64,000 nt of DNA from Candidatus Leptovillus gracilis (GCA_016716065.1 JADJXA010000011.1:146386-210385); one strand, 5' to 3'. Positions 17,408 through 26,568 are shown, counted from the first letter of the stretch. Made by a program: numbers and translations. Notes: generated by a model not told the origin, from the letters alone.

Positions 17408-17455
17408 CAATCGTCAATCGTCAATCGTCAATCGTCAATCGCCAATCGTCAATCG
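17408..17455. repeat. Heptamer repeat CAATCGT, about six copies
   Basis: Tandem TCAATCG units, one with CC in place of TC, in the gap between the multiheme cytochrome and the YeeE gene. The first part overlaps the 3' end of the cytochrome gene. Confidence 0.9.
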
Positions 17456-20253
17456 GCCGACTGCGCCGCCTGAGCGCTGTCGCCGTGGACTTCCACTTCA
17501 TCCCAGCCCACGATCATCGCCTTGATGTTGGCGGTGGGCGTATGACCGGTGGTGGTCAGGTACACATGGGCTACAATGAAGGAGGCCAGCAGCCAGGAGA
17601 TCAGGGTATGGAACGGCGCCAGGAACGTCAGCCCGCCCAATTGACTGCTGATTTGCGGCCAGCGCTGCGCGCCCCACATTAAAATACCGGTGATTACCTG
17701 CAAGGGCAGCAGCACGTTCAGGAGTCCAAAATAGGTCGCCTGCTGCAAAGGGTTCATTTTGCGCTGGCGTGTTTTTTCATAGGGGTGTTCTTCGCCGCGG
17801 AAAATGCCGTGCAGGTAATATTTTCCCTGCACGATGGCGTCGTTAAAGAAGCCGCGGGGCTGGGGCAAAAACTGCCGTATCTCGCCGCTGGCCAGGTGGT
17901 AAAAAGCAGCCAGAGCAGCGTTAGCGATGAGTATGAAGGCCATGATATTGTGAATCTGGACCACGTAGTTGAAGCTGAACATGCCAAACTGCGCCGGCTT
18001 GTGAATGATCAGCCCGGTAAACAGCAGGATGAAGATGACCAGGGTTTGCAGCCAGTGCCATAGGCGCTCATAGACTGTGTACATGTACACTTCGCGCAGT
18101 TCTGGTTCGTGGCGCTCAGTCTGGCGGCGGGCGGCAAGGAAACGCAGGCCGCCGTGGATTACCACCCCAAACAATGTGCCAAGGAAAATCAGCACGCCCA
18201 ACCAGTCTATCCAGAAAACGGAATCGTGACCCAGGATGTACATGCTGGCGACGTTGGGGTCGCTGCTGCTGGTGAGGGGTTGATAGTACAACTGCCCGGC
18301 GTCGTTGGTGACCAGTTCGCCGGTAACGGCCGTGGCGCTGCTGCCGAAGAAGGTGGGCAGGACGCCGCCGGGAATCTGGTTCGCCAGCAGCATGGGGGTG
18401 GTAATGCGGGATTCACTGCTGTGGCAGTCGGCGCAGTTTTTGGTGGCCCATTCGCCATGAGTGACGTTGTGGTTGATGTTGTAGGGCTGCACTTCGCCGA
18501 CGATGCGCGGATTTTCCAGACCTTGAGCTTGCAAACGGCCGTTTATCAGTGCTTCCTTCTCGTCGTTGTTGATGATCAATTCGCCGGTGTCCAGAGCGCC
18601 GTCGCCATTGCCATCAAAAGCAGCCAATACTTCGGCGGCGTACTGCGCTTCCCCATCCAGCCAGGCGGCTTGCAGCGCGGCGTAAGGCACGGGCCGCGCC
18701 GGTTCGCCATGGATCCAATACCAGGAGCTGACCAGATTGTGCGGAGCCAGCGAGGTGGTCCCGTCGGCGTTGAGGCGGGGCAGCAGCACGGGCTGGAAAC
18801 CGGTGATCAGAACGTTGCTAAAGGTGGTTCCGTCGCCCTCCACGCCGCGGCAAATGCCCTGCGGAACGCCATCGGGACGCAGCACGGTCCAGTCGGTGGT
18901 CTGGCGGGCGGGGCTGTACATGTGGGGCGTGTGGCAGGTTTCGCAGCTGAGAACGGCCGTGTGCCGTTCTTTATAAGGCAGCCAGTTGTGGGTATTCTCA
19001 ATGCTGTGGCACGATTCACAGGTGCGCAGCGAATTGTCGAACTGCGCGGCCAGCGTGTTTTGCGCGCTTTGCCCCTTGGCAAACTGGTGCAGCGGCCGGT
19101 ACAGATATTCGCCCAGGTCAATGCGGCGCGGGTCAAACGTGAGATGACCGGGCTGTGAGCTATCGCTTTCCTGGTAATAAATGGGGTTGTTCAGCGCGTA
19201 ATGGCAGTCGGTGCAGCCGACGACGCGCTCGGCGTGGATGTCCCAGGAGCGGGTGAGTGAGGCTTTGTTTTCCAGGTTGACGCCGGAACTGGAGAGGCGC
19301 TGCGGCGAAAAGATTTGCCCGGAGGTGATGGTACTCCACTGGGTTGGCGAACATTCGTTGAGAACCAGCGGCGTTTGGGCGTCTACGTGGACCAGTCCGT
19401 GGCACTGGGCGCAGTTTTGGTCTGTGGGGTTTTGAATGTTGACGAAGGATTTGGTGATCTCGCCGTCTTCATCAAAGGCGTTCTCGTTCCACTGCCAGGC
19501 GCCGTTCACCTGATCCACGATCCCCGTGCCCAGCAGGGTGGCTGTGTTGGCCCATTGGAACTGCCCGTCTTGCAAAGCGGCGATGCGCGCTTCGTTGTTG
19601 GGTTCAGGGGTATGGCACAAAAAGCAGTTCATTTCCACCACGCCGGACTCGGCCCAATCCCAGGGGATGAGCGCGCCGCTGGCCGGGTCGGTGGCCTGCG
19701 TGTCCATGTTGCTGGCGCCGGCGGGTAAAGCGCTCAGGGGGTAGCCGTCGCGGCTGGTGACGGACGGACCGCCGCCCACGTGGCGCACGCCAAAGACGCT
19801 AATCCAGTCGGCGGTGGTTAAATCTACGATGTCGTCCCCTTCGGGCGAAAGGTAGCGGTAGGTGAGAGGGTTCCATTTGCCGAAGATGCCGGGGCTGCTG
19901 TCCCAGGAACGGCCGTTCTCCACCGCGCCAACCTCTGTAAATTCACTCAAACCCACGTCAGCGTGGAAGCTGTGGGTGGCGATGAAATCGGTGTCGTGGC
20001 AGGCGCGGCAGGTTTCCATGGTGGAAATCGGCTGGCCGGAAGCCAGCACGTTGCTGCCGTTGGTATCCAATAGTGGGAAAGTGGGATGTAAGGAAGAGAT
20101 GGGCGGGGCGGAAACGGCCGTGCCGTCCGAGCCGGTTTCGCCTTCCTGGGCAGTCACGTTGCGGTTGAGGATGAGCAGCAGCGCCAGCAGCAGGCTGCCG
20201 ACGGCCAGGCCAAGGCGCAGCGGTGTGTGTGGGGTGCGTTTCAATGTGTGCAT
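17449..20253 (-). CDS. Seven-heme cytochrome c fused to cytochrome b561-type domain
   Basis: A 934-residue respiratory protein. After a signal peptide, the periplasmic part has seven CXXCH heme sites (CRACH, CFLCH, CAQCH, CTDCH, CESCH, CETCH, CADCH) and an EF-hand-like loop (DGNGDGALDTGEL). The C-terminal 270 residues have five hydrophobic segments with histidines typical of b-type di-heme membrane subunits (YERLWHWLQTLV, YVVQIHNIMAF, HVYLTTTGHT). It could pass electrons between the menaquinone pool and the octaheme cytochrome encoded immediately upstream (two-base gap). The start MHTLKRTP is preferred over a GTG/ATG 14 codons earlier that overlaps that gene. Confidence 0.9.
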   Translation of the reverse strand: MHTLKRTPHTPLRLGLAVGSLLLALLLILNRNVTAQEGETGSDGTAVSAPPISSLHPTFPLLDTNGSNVLASGQPISTMETCRACHDTDFIATHSFHADVGLSEFTEVGAVENGRSWDSSPGIFGKWNPLTYRYLSPEGDDIVDLTTADWISVFGVRHVGGGPSVTSRDGYPLSALPAGASNMDTQATDPASGALIPWDWAESGVVEMNCFLCHTPEPNNEARIAALQDGQFQWANTATLLGTGIVDQVNGAWQWNENAFDEDGEITKSFVNIQNPTDQNCAQCHGLVHVDAQTPLVLNECSPTQWSTITSGQIFSPQRLSSSGVNLENKASLTRSWDIHAERVVGCTDCHYALNNPIYYQESDSSQPGHLTFDPRRIDLGEYLYRPLHQFAKGQSAQNTLAAQFDNSLRTCESCHSIENTHNWLPYKERHTAVLSCETCHTPHMYSPARQTTDWTVLRPDGVPQGICRGVEGDGTTFSNVLITGFQPVLLPRLNADGTTSLAPHNLVSSWYWIHGEPARPVPYAALQAAWLDGEAQYAAEVLAAFDGNGDGALDTGELIINNDEKEALINGRLQAQGLENPRIVGEVQPYNINHNVTHGEWATKNCADCHSSESRITTPMLLANQIPGGVLPTFFGSSATAVTGELVTNDAGQLYYQPLTSSSDPNVASMYILGHDSVFWIDWLGVLIFLGTLFGVVIHGGLRFLAARRQTERHEPELREVYMYTVYERLWHWLQTLVIFILLFTGLIIHKPAQFGMFSFNYVVQIHNIMAFILIANAALAAFYHLASGEIRQFLPQPRGFFNDAIVQGKYYLHGIFRGEEHPYEKTRQRKMNPLQQATYFGLLNVLLPLQVITGILMWGAQRWPQISSQLGGLTFLAPFHTLISWLLASFIVAHVYLTTTGHTPTANIKAMIVGWDEVEVHGDSAQAAQSAD

Positions 20254-20255
20254 GG

Positions 20256-21698
20256 TTATTTCCCCGCGAGGCTGGACACAGTGCGCCCGCCCCATTTCAT
20301 GGGGTCGCCAAAGTAACCCAGGGCTTCCCAGTCTAAACGGCCGTTATCATTGTGACAGTCAGCGCATTGCAGCGCTTCTTCCTTGGTCTGCACCAGATGG
20401 GACAGCGGCCAATACATTTCCGTGGGCGCGAAGCCCATCTGCCCGCTGTAAGCCTGCCCGGCGGCTTCCGCGCCCAATCTGGCTGCCTGATCCCAATCAA
20501 AGTCTGCCCAATAACCGCCTTCGCCGACCGTTTTAACTTGCAGCAAGGTGTTGTAAATTTCGTCATAAGGCTGCATGGCGGTATGGATTTTGAACGGCCA
20601 AATTTTGGCGGTGGGGTCGTTGATGTCGCCCAGCGGCATGTTGATGGATGTGACCTCGCCGGGGTCCATGATGTCGCCTATGAGATAGCGGTCGGCCGAG
20701 CCGTTGAACCAGAGATAGTCGGGCATGAAGTTGTTTTCATAGACAAAGCTGCCCTTGATCTTCAAATATTCGTGGGTGTCTTCGGGCAAATCTTGCCCGG
20801 CCGTTGACCAGTCCCAGTCCATTTTGGTGGCGTCGCGCACAGCGCCTTCGGGGATGTGGCAGGTCTGGCAGGCGACGGCAGCGGCATGGCTGTTGATGCG
20901 TTCATCATCGTGGGGTGTTTCGCTGTGGCAGTCGGCGCAGTCGAAAGCGCTGCGCGTGTCCACGCTGACGGCGATGCTGTGCCCTTTCACCTGATGGTCT
21001 TCGGTTTGGTGGCAGTCTACGCATTGAAAATCGTGCCGCCCCATGTGGACGTCTACGTCGGCAGTGGGGTAAAAGAGGCTGCTGTCCAGGTCGCCATGTT
21101 TGACGGCGTTGCCGCCGCCGCCGTTGAAGTGGCAGCTGCCGCAGTTGCGGCGGGTGGGCGTACCCACGCTTTGAGCGACCATGGCCAGGTCCACGCCATC
21201 GGCCGGCAGGCCGGAGTTGGTTTTGCTATACAGGCCAGATTGGTCGTGGCAGACCAGGCAGTCGATGTTGTCTGTCTGGGAGAAGTCAAAATCCCCGTCT
21301 TCCCAGCCGTAGCCGGCGTGGCAGCGGGTGCAGCCCGTCCAGTTGCTCTGGATGCCGATGCAGAAATTATTAAGCTGGTTCTTTTTGCCAATGGTGACAG
21401 GTTCGTCGCGGCCGGGCAGCATGACTGGCTCGCCTTCCCATTTCCAATGCACGGTTTGGGAGACCTGGTGGGCGGCGTCTTCGTGGCATTCCAGGCAGGC
21501 GCGGGTGACGTCGGCGCCGGTTTCGTAAGGGCCGGTCATCAGGTCGGTGTGGTCTACGTGGGGGGGGCGGACGGGCACGTTCACCCAGGGGTCATCGGCT
21601 GCCCGAGTGTCTCTGGTGACGAATAGCACGGTGGGCGTGATGACGATGAGGAGGGTGACGATTAGTCCAACGATCCAGGTGTATTTGAACTCTTTCAT
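20256..21698 (-). CDS. otr: Octaheme cytochrome c, tetrathionate reductase (OTR) family
   Basis: A 480-residue protein with an N-terminal signal anchor and eight CXXCH sites: CLECH, CTRCH, CLVCH, CGSCH, CVDCH, CADCH, CQTCH, CADCH. Count, length and order fit the octaheme tetrathionate reductase family, whose Shewanella member reduces tetrathionate, nitrite and hydroxylamine in vitro; one active-site heme in that family has a lysine ligand. The motif CIGIQSNWTGCTRCHAGYGW is family-like. Position between an ArsR regulator and sulfur transporters supports a sulfur oxyanion substrate. The physiological direction (reduction or oxidation) is unknown. Confidence 0.9.
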   Translation of the reverse strand: MKEFKYTWIVGLIVTLLIVITPTVLFVTRDTRAADDPWVNVPVRPPHVDHTDLMTGPYETGADVTRACLECHEDAAHQVSQTVHWKWEGEPVMLPGRDEPVTIGKKNQLNNFCIGIQSNWTGCTRCHAGYGWEDGDFDFSQTDNIDCLVCHDQSGLYSKTNSGLPADGVDLAMVAQSVGTPTRRNCGSCHFNGGGGNAVKHGDLDSSLFYPTADVDVHMGRHDFQCVDCHQTEDHQVKGHSIAVSVDTRSAFDCADCHSETPHDDERINSHAAAVACQTCHIPEGAVRDATKMDWDWSTAGQDLPEDTHEYLKIKGSFVYENNFMPDYLWFNGSADRYLIGDIMDPGEVTSINMPLGDINDPTAKIWPFKIHTAMQPYDEIYNTLLQVKTVGEGGYWADFDWDQAARLGAEAAGQAYSGQMGFAPTEMYWPLSHLVQTKEEALQCADCHNDNGRLDWEALGYFGDPMKWGGRTVSSLAGK

Positions 21699-21704
21699 GT
21701 TGCC

Positions 21705-22064
21705 TCAACTTGGTCCGATTGGCGGATTCTCAGCCAACAGGCTGGTTTGCCTGGACAGGCTGTCGCGCAGGATGTGGCGCATAGAATTTAAAATGGTAAT
21801 CATGCGAGGGTCGGCCAGGCTGTACACGACTGCCGGTCCTTCGCGCTGCGTGGAGACGAGGCCACGCTGCCGTAAAACGCGCAGGTGGCGAGAGATGGTA
21901 GGTTGGGGGGTGTCTAGCAGGTCGGCCAGGGCGGTGACGTGTAAGGGGTTGTTATCCAGGGCGTAGAGAATCTGGATGCGTTTGGGGTCCCCCAGCGCCT
22001 GACAAATGTTGGCGTGTAAGAGGGTTAATTCTTCGAGAGTGGGTATATTCATACGGCCGTTCAC
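21705..22064 (-). CDS. ArsR/SmtB-type transcriptional regulator
   Basis: A 119-residue winged-helix repressor: ICQALGDPKRIQILYAL, then HVTALADLLDTPQPTISRHLRVLRQRGLV (recognition helix) and the wing QREGPAVVYSLAD. No metal-binding Cys pair of ArsR type is visible (one Cys only). It is the first gene of the operon with the octaheme cytochrome six bases downstream. A perfect 10-base-arm palindrome lies 15 bases upstream and is likely its operator. The start may be GTG (22064) or ATG four codons later. The inducer is unknown; reactive sulfur is possible from context. Confidence 0.88.
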   Translation of the reverse strand: MNGRMNIPTLEELTLLHANICQALGDPKRIQILYALDNNPLHVTALADLLDTPQPTISRHLRVLRQRGLVSTQREGPAVVYSLADPRMITILNSMRHILRDSLSRQTSLLAENPPIGPS

Positions 22065-22078
22065 CTATCCCTCTGTCT

Positions 22079-22102
22079 ATGTATTCGCTTATGCGAATAC
22101 AT
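22079..22102. promoter_or_regulatory. Palindromic operator of ArsR operon
   Basis: ATGTATTCGC, four bases (TTAT), then GCGAATACAT: perfect ten-base arms immediately upstream of the regulator gene. Position and symmetry fit a dimeric ArsR-type repressor controlling its own operon. Confidence 0.75.
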
Positions 22103-22213
22103 GTAGGAAGTATAGATGACGGCCGTATTTCCGCCCGCCGATGAATGTCACAATTTGCTTGTGACATTTGTCACGATTGGGTGGACGGGACGCCTGCGCT
22201 CCGACGAGAAGGG

Positions 22214-22474
22214 TCAGGCTTTCTGCAGACGTTCCACCAGGGTGATATAGGCCTGCATGGCCGCTTCCTTGTTGGTTCCCTGGAGTTTGGCCCAGGCATC
22301 GTACTTGGCGCGGCCAACCGGGTCGGTGAAGCCGGGGCGTTTGCCGCCAGCGTCACCCTGGGTGGCTTGCTTGTAATGGGCGTACAGGCTCAGCAGCTCT
22401 TCGTTGCTGGGGCGGGTGGGTAAACTTTGGGCGGCGGCAGCGGCCGTTTGGAATTGGGTCTCTAAATCGGACAT
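22214..22474 (-). CDS. Acyl-CoA-binding protein
   Basis: An 86-residue ACBP, a four-helix protein that binds long-chain acyl-CoA in the cytosol. FQTAAAAAQSL, then LLSLYAHYKQATQGDA (the YKQAT signature), RPGFTDPVGRAKYDAWAKL and NKEAAMQAYITLVERL match the family along its whole length. The ATG has AAGGAG seven bases upstream. ACBP is common in eukaryotes and scattered in bacteria. It is a single gene, not part of the neighbouring operon, though it might serve the acyl-CoA genes at 56-60 kb. Confidence 0.93.
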   Translation of the reverse strand: MSDLETQFQTAAAAAQSLPTRPSNEELLSLYAHYKQATQGDAGGKRPGFTDPVGRAKYDAWAKLQGTNKEAAMQAYITLVERLQKA

Positions 22475-22708
22475 AGAAGCTCCTTCTGGGAAAATGGAGT
22501 TGTTAAATCCAGCAATTCTCAATTTGCAATCCAGCCGTAGGGGCGGGACAACATTTTTGCCAATCACCAATGCCTGGTCTCCCGCCTGTCTCGCCCCTCT
22601 TTGGGTCCCATTGGGCGAGACGGCGCGGGAAAATGGCGTCCGCTGCGGCTGTTACCTGTCCGCGCCGTCCGACCCCTACTAGCACACCCGGGCAAATTGA
22701 GAACTGTT

Positions 22709-22733
22709 GTGTCAAATCTTAACGATTTGACAC
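22709..22733. repeat. Hairpin GTGTCAAATC
   Basis: Ten-base arms GTGTCAAATC and GATTTGACAC around a five-base loop. A longer version of the same palindrome lies at 56422-56454. Confidence 0.75.
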
Positions 22734-22740
22734 CTTTAAA

Positions 22741-22884
22741 CCGTAACATCCTGGTTGACTGACAAATCTCAGATTTTCACCGCGGAGAGCGCGGAGGACG
22801 CGGAGATTTTCTCTAGTACAGCCTCCGCGCTCTCTGCGTTCTCCGCGGTTAGATAAGTTTTGTCAGTCAATCAGCCGTAACATC
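22741..22884. mobile_element. MITE-like element with target-site duplication
   Basis: A 124-base element (22751-22874) with 16-base terminal inverted repeats (CTGGTTGACTGACAAA against TTTGTCAGTCAATCAG reversed, one mismatch) is flanked by perfect ten-base direct repeats CCGTAACATC. The inside is a further inverted repeat of CCGCGGAGAGCGCGGAGG type. It carries no gene. Size, ends and direct repeats fit a non-autonomous miniature transposable element. Confidence 0.75.
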
Positions 22885-22938
22885 TCAATAAATCGGGGGA
22901 GCCTATAAGAGGTTTGTCGTTGGCGCCACGGTCGTCTT

Positions 22939-23063
22939 TAGCCCCGTTTACGGGGCATCGTTTTTTAGCCTGGGGTTTTAGCTCCAGGCGGAGCGGACCA
23001 CCGACGACGACCAGCGCTAAAGCGCCGGTCCATAAAACAGCGCCGGGTAAACCCGGCTTTTAC
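22939..23063. repeat. Cluster of four small hairpins
   Basis: Successive short stem-loops GCCCCGTTTACGGGGC, CCTGGGGTTTTAGCTCCAGG, GCGCTAAAGCGC and GCCGGGTAAACCCGGC, all with a TTTA/TAAA centre. It looks like a composite dispersed repeat; function unknown. Confidence 0.65.
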
Positions 23064-23133
23064 CTCTTTGCTACCGATTACCCCAAGATATTGAGAAGAT
23101 ACTCTAAACCTTTGAAACACACCCATTGGTAAT

Positions 23134-23839
23134 TCAGGCTTCTTCCTCCACATTGATGAGCTTATCTGTCAGGCCCTCCTTTTCGATGACGAAGTGGAGG
23201 GCCATGTCGAAAGCGGCCTGGGTGAATTTCAGGACTTCGGCATAACCTTCGTCGGAGAGTTTGCGGGCGGCGTCGTGGCGGCGGAAGATGTTGACAAATT
23301 GGCGTTCGCGTTCATATTGCAGCGGGATGCGGCCGATGCCCCAGTCGTTGAGAATGCGCCAGATGGTGGGGTTGTAGGCGCGGGTCATGCGCATCACAAA
23401 CGGTACGGGATCGTGGCGAGCCAATAGAGCGGCCAGACGCAGGATCAATTCAAAAGAAAGGGCGGCGGTCCCGTTTTCAACAGCTTCCAGGAAGGTCTTA
23501 TCTTCCAGGTCCAGGGCGTGGTTGAGGTCGCTGATGGTAAGGCCGGCGACTTTACGCACGTCTTGTAGGTAACCCGCCTTCCAGCATCATGTTCAGCTTG
23601 TCGCCATCGGTGATGAAGGATCTGCCCAGGCGCACCGGCATACCACCCGCCTTAACGGCCAACTTCAGCGCGCCAACAGTGACGTCGCCGGTGAGGTTGG
23701 TGAGGCGTTTCATTAGTGAAGGGTCCATGTCGGCGGGGGGTTGGTCCAGGCTCTCTTTTGGCGGTTTGGCGGCTGCCGGTTTTTTGGGCGGGGTAATGGA
23801 ATCGTGTTCGCTGGTGTTGATGGGTGTGGTATCGGTCAT
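23134..23839 (-). pseudogene. HTH (XRE-like) protein, frameshifted
   Basis: Two overlapping frames together make one protein of about 234 residues. The first (start MTDTTPINTSEHD) ends MLEGGLPTRRA; the second continues YLQDVRKVAGLTISDLNHAL into a helix-turn-helix (LEDKTFLEAVENGTA) and a helical C-terminus. Removing one G from the GGG run near 23573 joins them. The downstream frame also has a GTG overlapping the upstream stop, so coupled translation of two polypeptides is an alternative. A regulator of unknown target. It lies between ACBP and the 29-heme cytochrome. Confidence 0.75.
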
Positions 23840-23966
23840 AGGTATCTCCAGAAACGGCCGTTTCTTTTCCGATAGTATAAACGATACCCGCCACAATACA
23901 ATCGCAATCCCAGAGAAGTGCGGGTCCCGGTCTGGCGGATTTGCGTCAATTGTAGCCGCCCAAACT

Positions 23967-26471
23967 TTAGGGGGTAATGGCCGCTGTTGGCGTTGTTGTA
24001 GGCAAGGCCGGGTTGGTGGACGCGCCGGGTTCGGCCATCTGCCCGTCGGCGTCGCTGTTTGGTGTTTCGCTGGGCGTGGGTGGCAGTGGTGTAGCTGTGG
24101 GCGGCGTCATTGTGGGCGGCAGTGGTGTGGCTGTCGCTGGCGGCGGCATGGGCGTGGGTGTGGGTGGCAGTGGTGTGGCTGTCGGTGGTGGTGGCGTGGG
24201 CGTAGGCGGCAGCGGCGTGGCTGTGGGGAGAACCCAGGTATTGGTGCTGTGACAGTGTGAGCATTGACCGCGTGGATGGCCTGCCGGCCGTGCATGGCAA
24301 GAATTACAGTTGGTGTACGTCGTATGGTCAAACACCACAGCCGTCCAGTCCGTGGTATTGTGGCAGCTGGAACATTGGCCGGGCCAATGACCGGCCGGCG
24401 TGTTGTGGCAGGCCAGGCAGTCTGTTAGACCGGTGTGGTCCATGGAAATCTCCCACCAATCGTTTGTGGTGTGGCACTGCGAGCATTGCCCGGTGTAATG
24501 TCCGGTGGGCGAAGTATGGCAGGTGGCGCAGTCTGTGTAGCCATCATGGCTGAAAATAGATGTGCGCCAGTCGCTGGTGGTGTGGCAGAGTGAGCATTGT
24601 CCCGGGTAATGATTGGCCTGACTGTGGCAGTTGGTGCATGTCGTATAGCCGTCGTGATTGAACTGCGCGTCTTCCCAACCGTTGGTGCTGTGGCAGTTGA
24701 CGCATTGGCCGCTGTAATGGCCGGTGGGGGCCGTATGGCAGCTCAGGCAGTCTGTCAGACCGATGTGGTTGACATTAACATTGTACCAATTTTCGGTGGT
24801 ATGGCAGGTGGCGCAGCGGCCGTCATAGTGGCCTGGGGGAGGGTTGTGGCAGGATTCGCAGTTGTTTGCATTGTTATGGTTCATTTCCACTTGCCGCCAA
24901 TCCGCCGTGCCGTGGCAGCTTGAACATTGCCCGCCATAATGGCCGTTGGGCGCATCAGATTGATGGCAGCTCTGGCAGTTCATCGCCCCATTGTGTTTGA
25001 TTTGCAGATAATTCCAATTTTCGGTGGTGTGGCAGTCGAAGCACAGCCCGAAGGAATGGCCGCTGGGCGGTTGATGACAGGTGGCGCAGTCGGTGTAGCC
25101 CTCATGGTTAAACAACGGCTGCCGCCAATCGTTGGTGGTGTGGCAGTTGGCGCACTGCCCGGTGTAGGTGTGGCCGGCTGGGGCTTCGGTGGCATGGCAG
25201 TTCAGGCAGTCGGTCTGGCCGGTGTGGTCGAACACGGCCGTATCCCAACGGCGCGTATCGTGGCAGCCGCTGCACTGCCCGGCATAATGGTCGGTCGGCT
25301 GGTCAGTTTGATGGCAGCTCTGGCAATCTACCGCGCCACGATGGTTAAATGTCGCCAACTGCCAGTCGCCGGTGCTGCTGTGGCAGTCCACGCACGCGCT
25401 GCCGTAATGTCTGCTTGGCGCGTCGGCTTCGTGGCAGCTTGTGCATTCATAGATGCGGGCATGATCGAAGGCCACGCCCGCCCAGGTGGTCGTGTCGGTG
25501 TGGCAGCGGCGGCACTCGCCAATGAATTCTTCGTAATGCCGCGCCGGTGTTGCCGCAGCGTGGCAAAGCAGACAATCCTCGTCGCGATCGTGGACGAATT
25601 GAATCATGGTCCAATCGGCCGTATTGGTGTGGCAGCGGATGCAGTCGGTGGGGTAATGGTTGGCTGGGCTTACGGCTGTGTGGCAAGATTCACATTCCAC
25701 CACGCCAACATGGTCAAACTGATACGGCGTCCAGTCGTCTGTGGTATGGCAGTCGCTGCATTCGCCGCGAAAATGAGCGGGGTAGCGCGGGTTGTCGGGC
25801 AGCAGTTGGTGGCAGCTGCTGCATTGTGTTGGTGTGCTGGTGTACTGCCCATCCCCATGACACGCCAGGCAGTCTACATTAATGTGGCCGCCAGTCAGAG
25901 GCAGATTGACGTGGGCAACGCCGTCGGTCAGGAAAGCGATGGGCTGCCCGTCAATGTTGGTTGGCGGGGCGATAGGTGACGTTTGTGGCAAGACGGCCAT
26001 CATCTCGGCTCGGGTATTGGCTGCTTGCAGGGCGGCTATTTTTTGGCTCAAACCTTCTACCAGGTCACTGTAGGCCGATTTCTCGATGGCTGCGACGATG
26101 ATCTTGGCTTGCTGGAGTAGTTGGGCCAGACGGCCGTATAACGCCACCTGTTCTTCTTTTGGGTTTTGGTCAATCGCCAGGATGACGTCATTCAGGGAAG
26201 TATCGAAAGCGGCAACAGCCGTGCTAGTGTGATTACGGCCGTCCGACCGAGCCAGGTCAGCCAGGCGGTATTCGGCCAGACGCAGCGCTTGCTGCGCCCG
26301 GTTGGCGGCGCTGTTGGGCAGCGCCAACGACCAGGCTTCGGCTGTAAGCTGCACAGTGTACAGGCTGTGCCCTGGTTGGAAAGGATGCGTTTCCACCAGA
26401 AACGCCAAAGCAGCCAGACCCATCAGAATGGCGGCGGAAGTGTACATTAAAAATGGGAGCTGCTTCTTCAT
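23967..26471 (-). CDS. 29-heme cytochrome c
   Basis: An 834-residue exported protein with 29 CXXCH motifs by direct count. After a signal anchor (residues 5-28) and a helical region to about residue 190, the heme region (about 198-745) repeats a unit of roughly 35-40 residues with two hemes: a CxxCH, then GHYxGQCxxCHTTxDW and FxH. The recurring FxH and GHY histidines are candidate distal ligands. The last 90 residues are a Pro/Thr-rich linker (TATPLPPTPTP), suggesting extension through or attachment to the cell surface. Probably an extracytoplasmic electron conduit. Next upstream is a 12-heme cytochrome. Confidence 0.93.
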   Translation of the reverse strand: MKKQLPFLMYTSAAILMGLAALAFLVETHPFQPGHSLYTVQLTAEAWSLALPNSAANRAQQALRLAEYRLADLARSDGRNHTSTAVAAFDTSLNDVILAIDQNPKEEQVALYGRLAQLLQQAKIIVAAIEKSAYSDLVEGLSQKIAALQAANTRAEMMAVLPQTSPIAPPTNIDGQPIAFLTDGVAHVNLPLTGGHINVDCLACHGDGQYTSTPTQCSSCHQLLPDNPRYPAHFRGECSDCHTTDDWTPYQFDHVGVVECESCHTAVSPANHYPTDCIRCHTNTADWTMIQFVHDRDEDCLLCHAAATPARHYEEFIGECRRCHTDTTTWAGVAFDHARIYECTSCHEADAPSRHYGSACVDCHSSTGDWQLATFNHRGAVDCQSCHQTDQPTDHYAGQCSGCHDTRRWDTAVFDHTGQTDCLNCHATEAPAGHTYTGQCANCHTTNDWRQPLFNHEGYTDCATCHQPPSGHSFGLCFDCHTTENWNYLQIKHNGAMNCQSCHQSDAPNGHYGGQCSSCHGTADWRQVEMNHNNANNCESCHNPPPGHYDGRCATCHTTENWYNVNVNHIGLTDCLSCHTAPTGHYSGQCVNCHSTNGWEDAQFNHDGYTTCTNCHSQANHYPGQCSLCHTTSDWRTSIFSHDGYTDCATCHTSPTGHYTGQCSQCHTTNDWWEISMDHTGLTDCLACHNTPAGHWPGQCSSCHNTTDWTAVVFDHTTYTNCNSCHARPAGHPRGQCSHCHSTNTWVLPTATPLPPTPTPPPPTATPLPPTPTPMPPPATATPLPPTMTPPTATPLPPTPSETPNSDADGQMAEPGASTNPALPTTTPTAAITP

Positions 26472-26568
26472 GAGCATCTCTCCTCCCAGATTTCAAGTCT
26501 GGGACCGGTGTTCAGTGGTTGATGTTTGGCGGTAGGTTGCACTGAGTACTGATTACTCAATAGGGGCG

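Larger units (their letters stand above)
22475..23133. other. Repeat-rich intergenic region
   Basis: About 660 bases with no convincing gene. It contains a hairpin (22709-22733), a MITE-like element with flanking direct repeats (22741-22884) and a cluster of small hairpins (22939-23063). Confidence 0.7.

Noticed and set aside
17408..17455. CRISPR array
   Set aside because: Repeats are adjacent seven-base units without spacers; no cas genes are present.
18109..19158. 349-residue plus-strand reading frame
   Set aside because: Antisense to the seven-heme cytochrome; no family motif.
23552..23559. Programmed ribosomal frameshift in the HTH gene
   Set aside because: No clear slippery heptamer with downstream structure; a one-base error or mutation in GGG explains it more simply.
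24927..25979. 350-residue plus-strand reading frame
   Set aside because: It is antisense to the 29-heme cytochrome; its composition mirrors the CXXCH repeats and it has no ribosome site.
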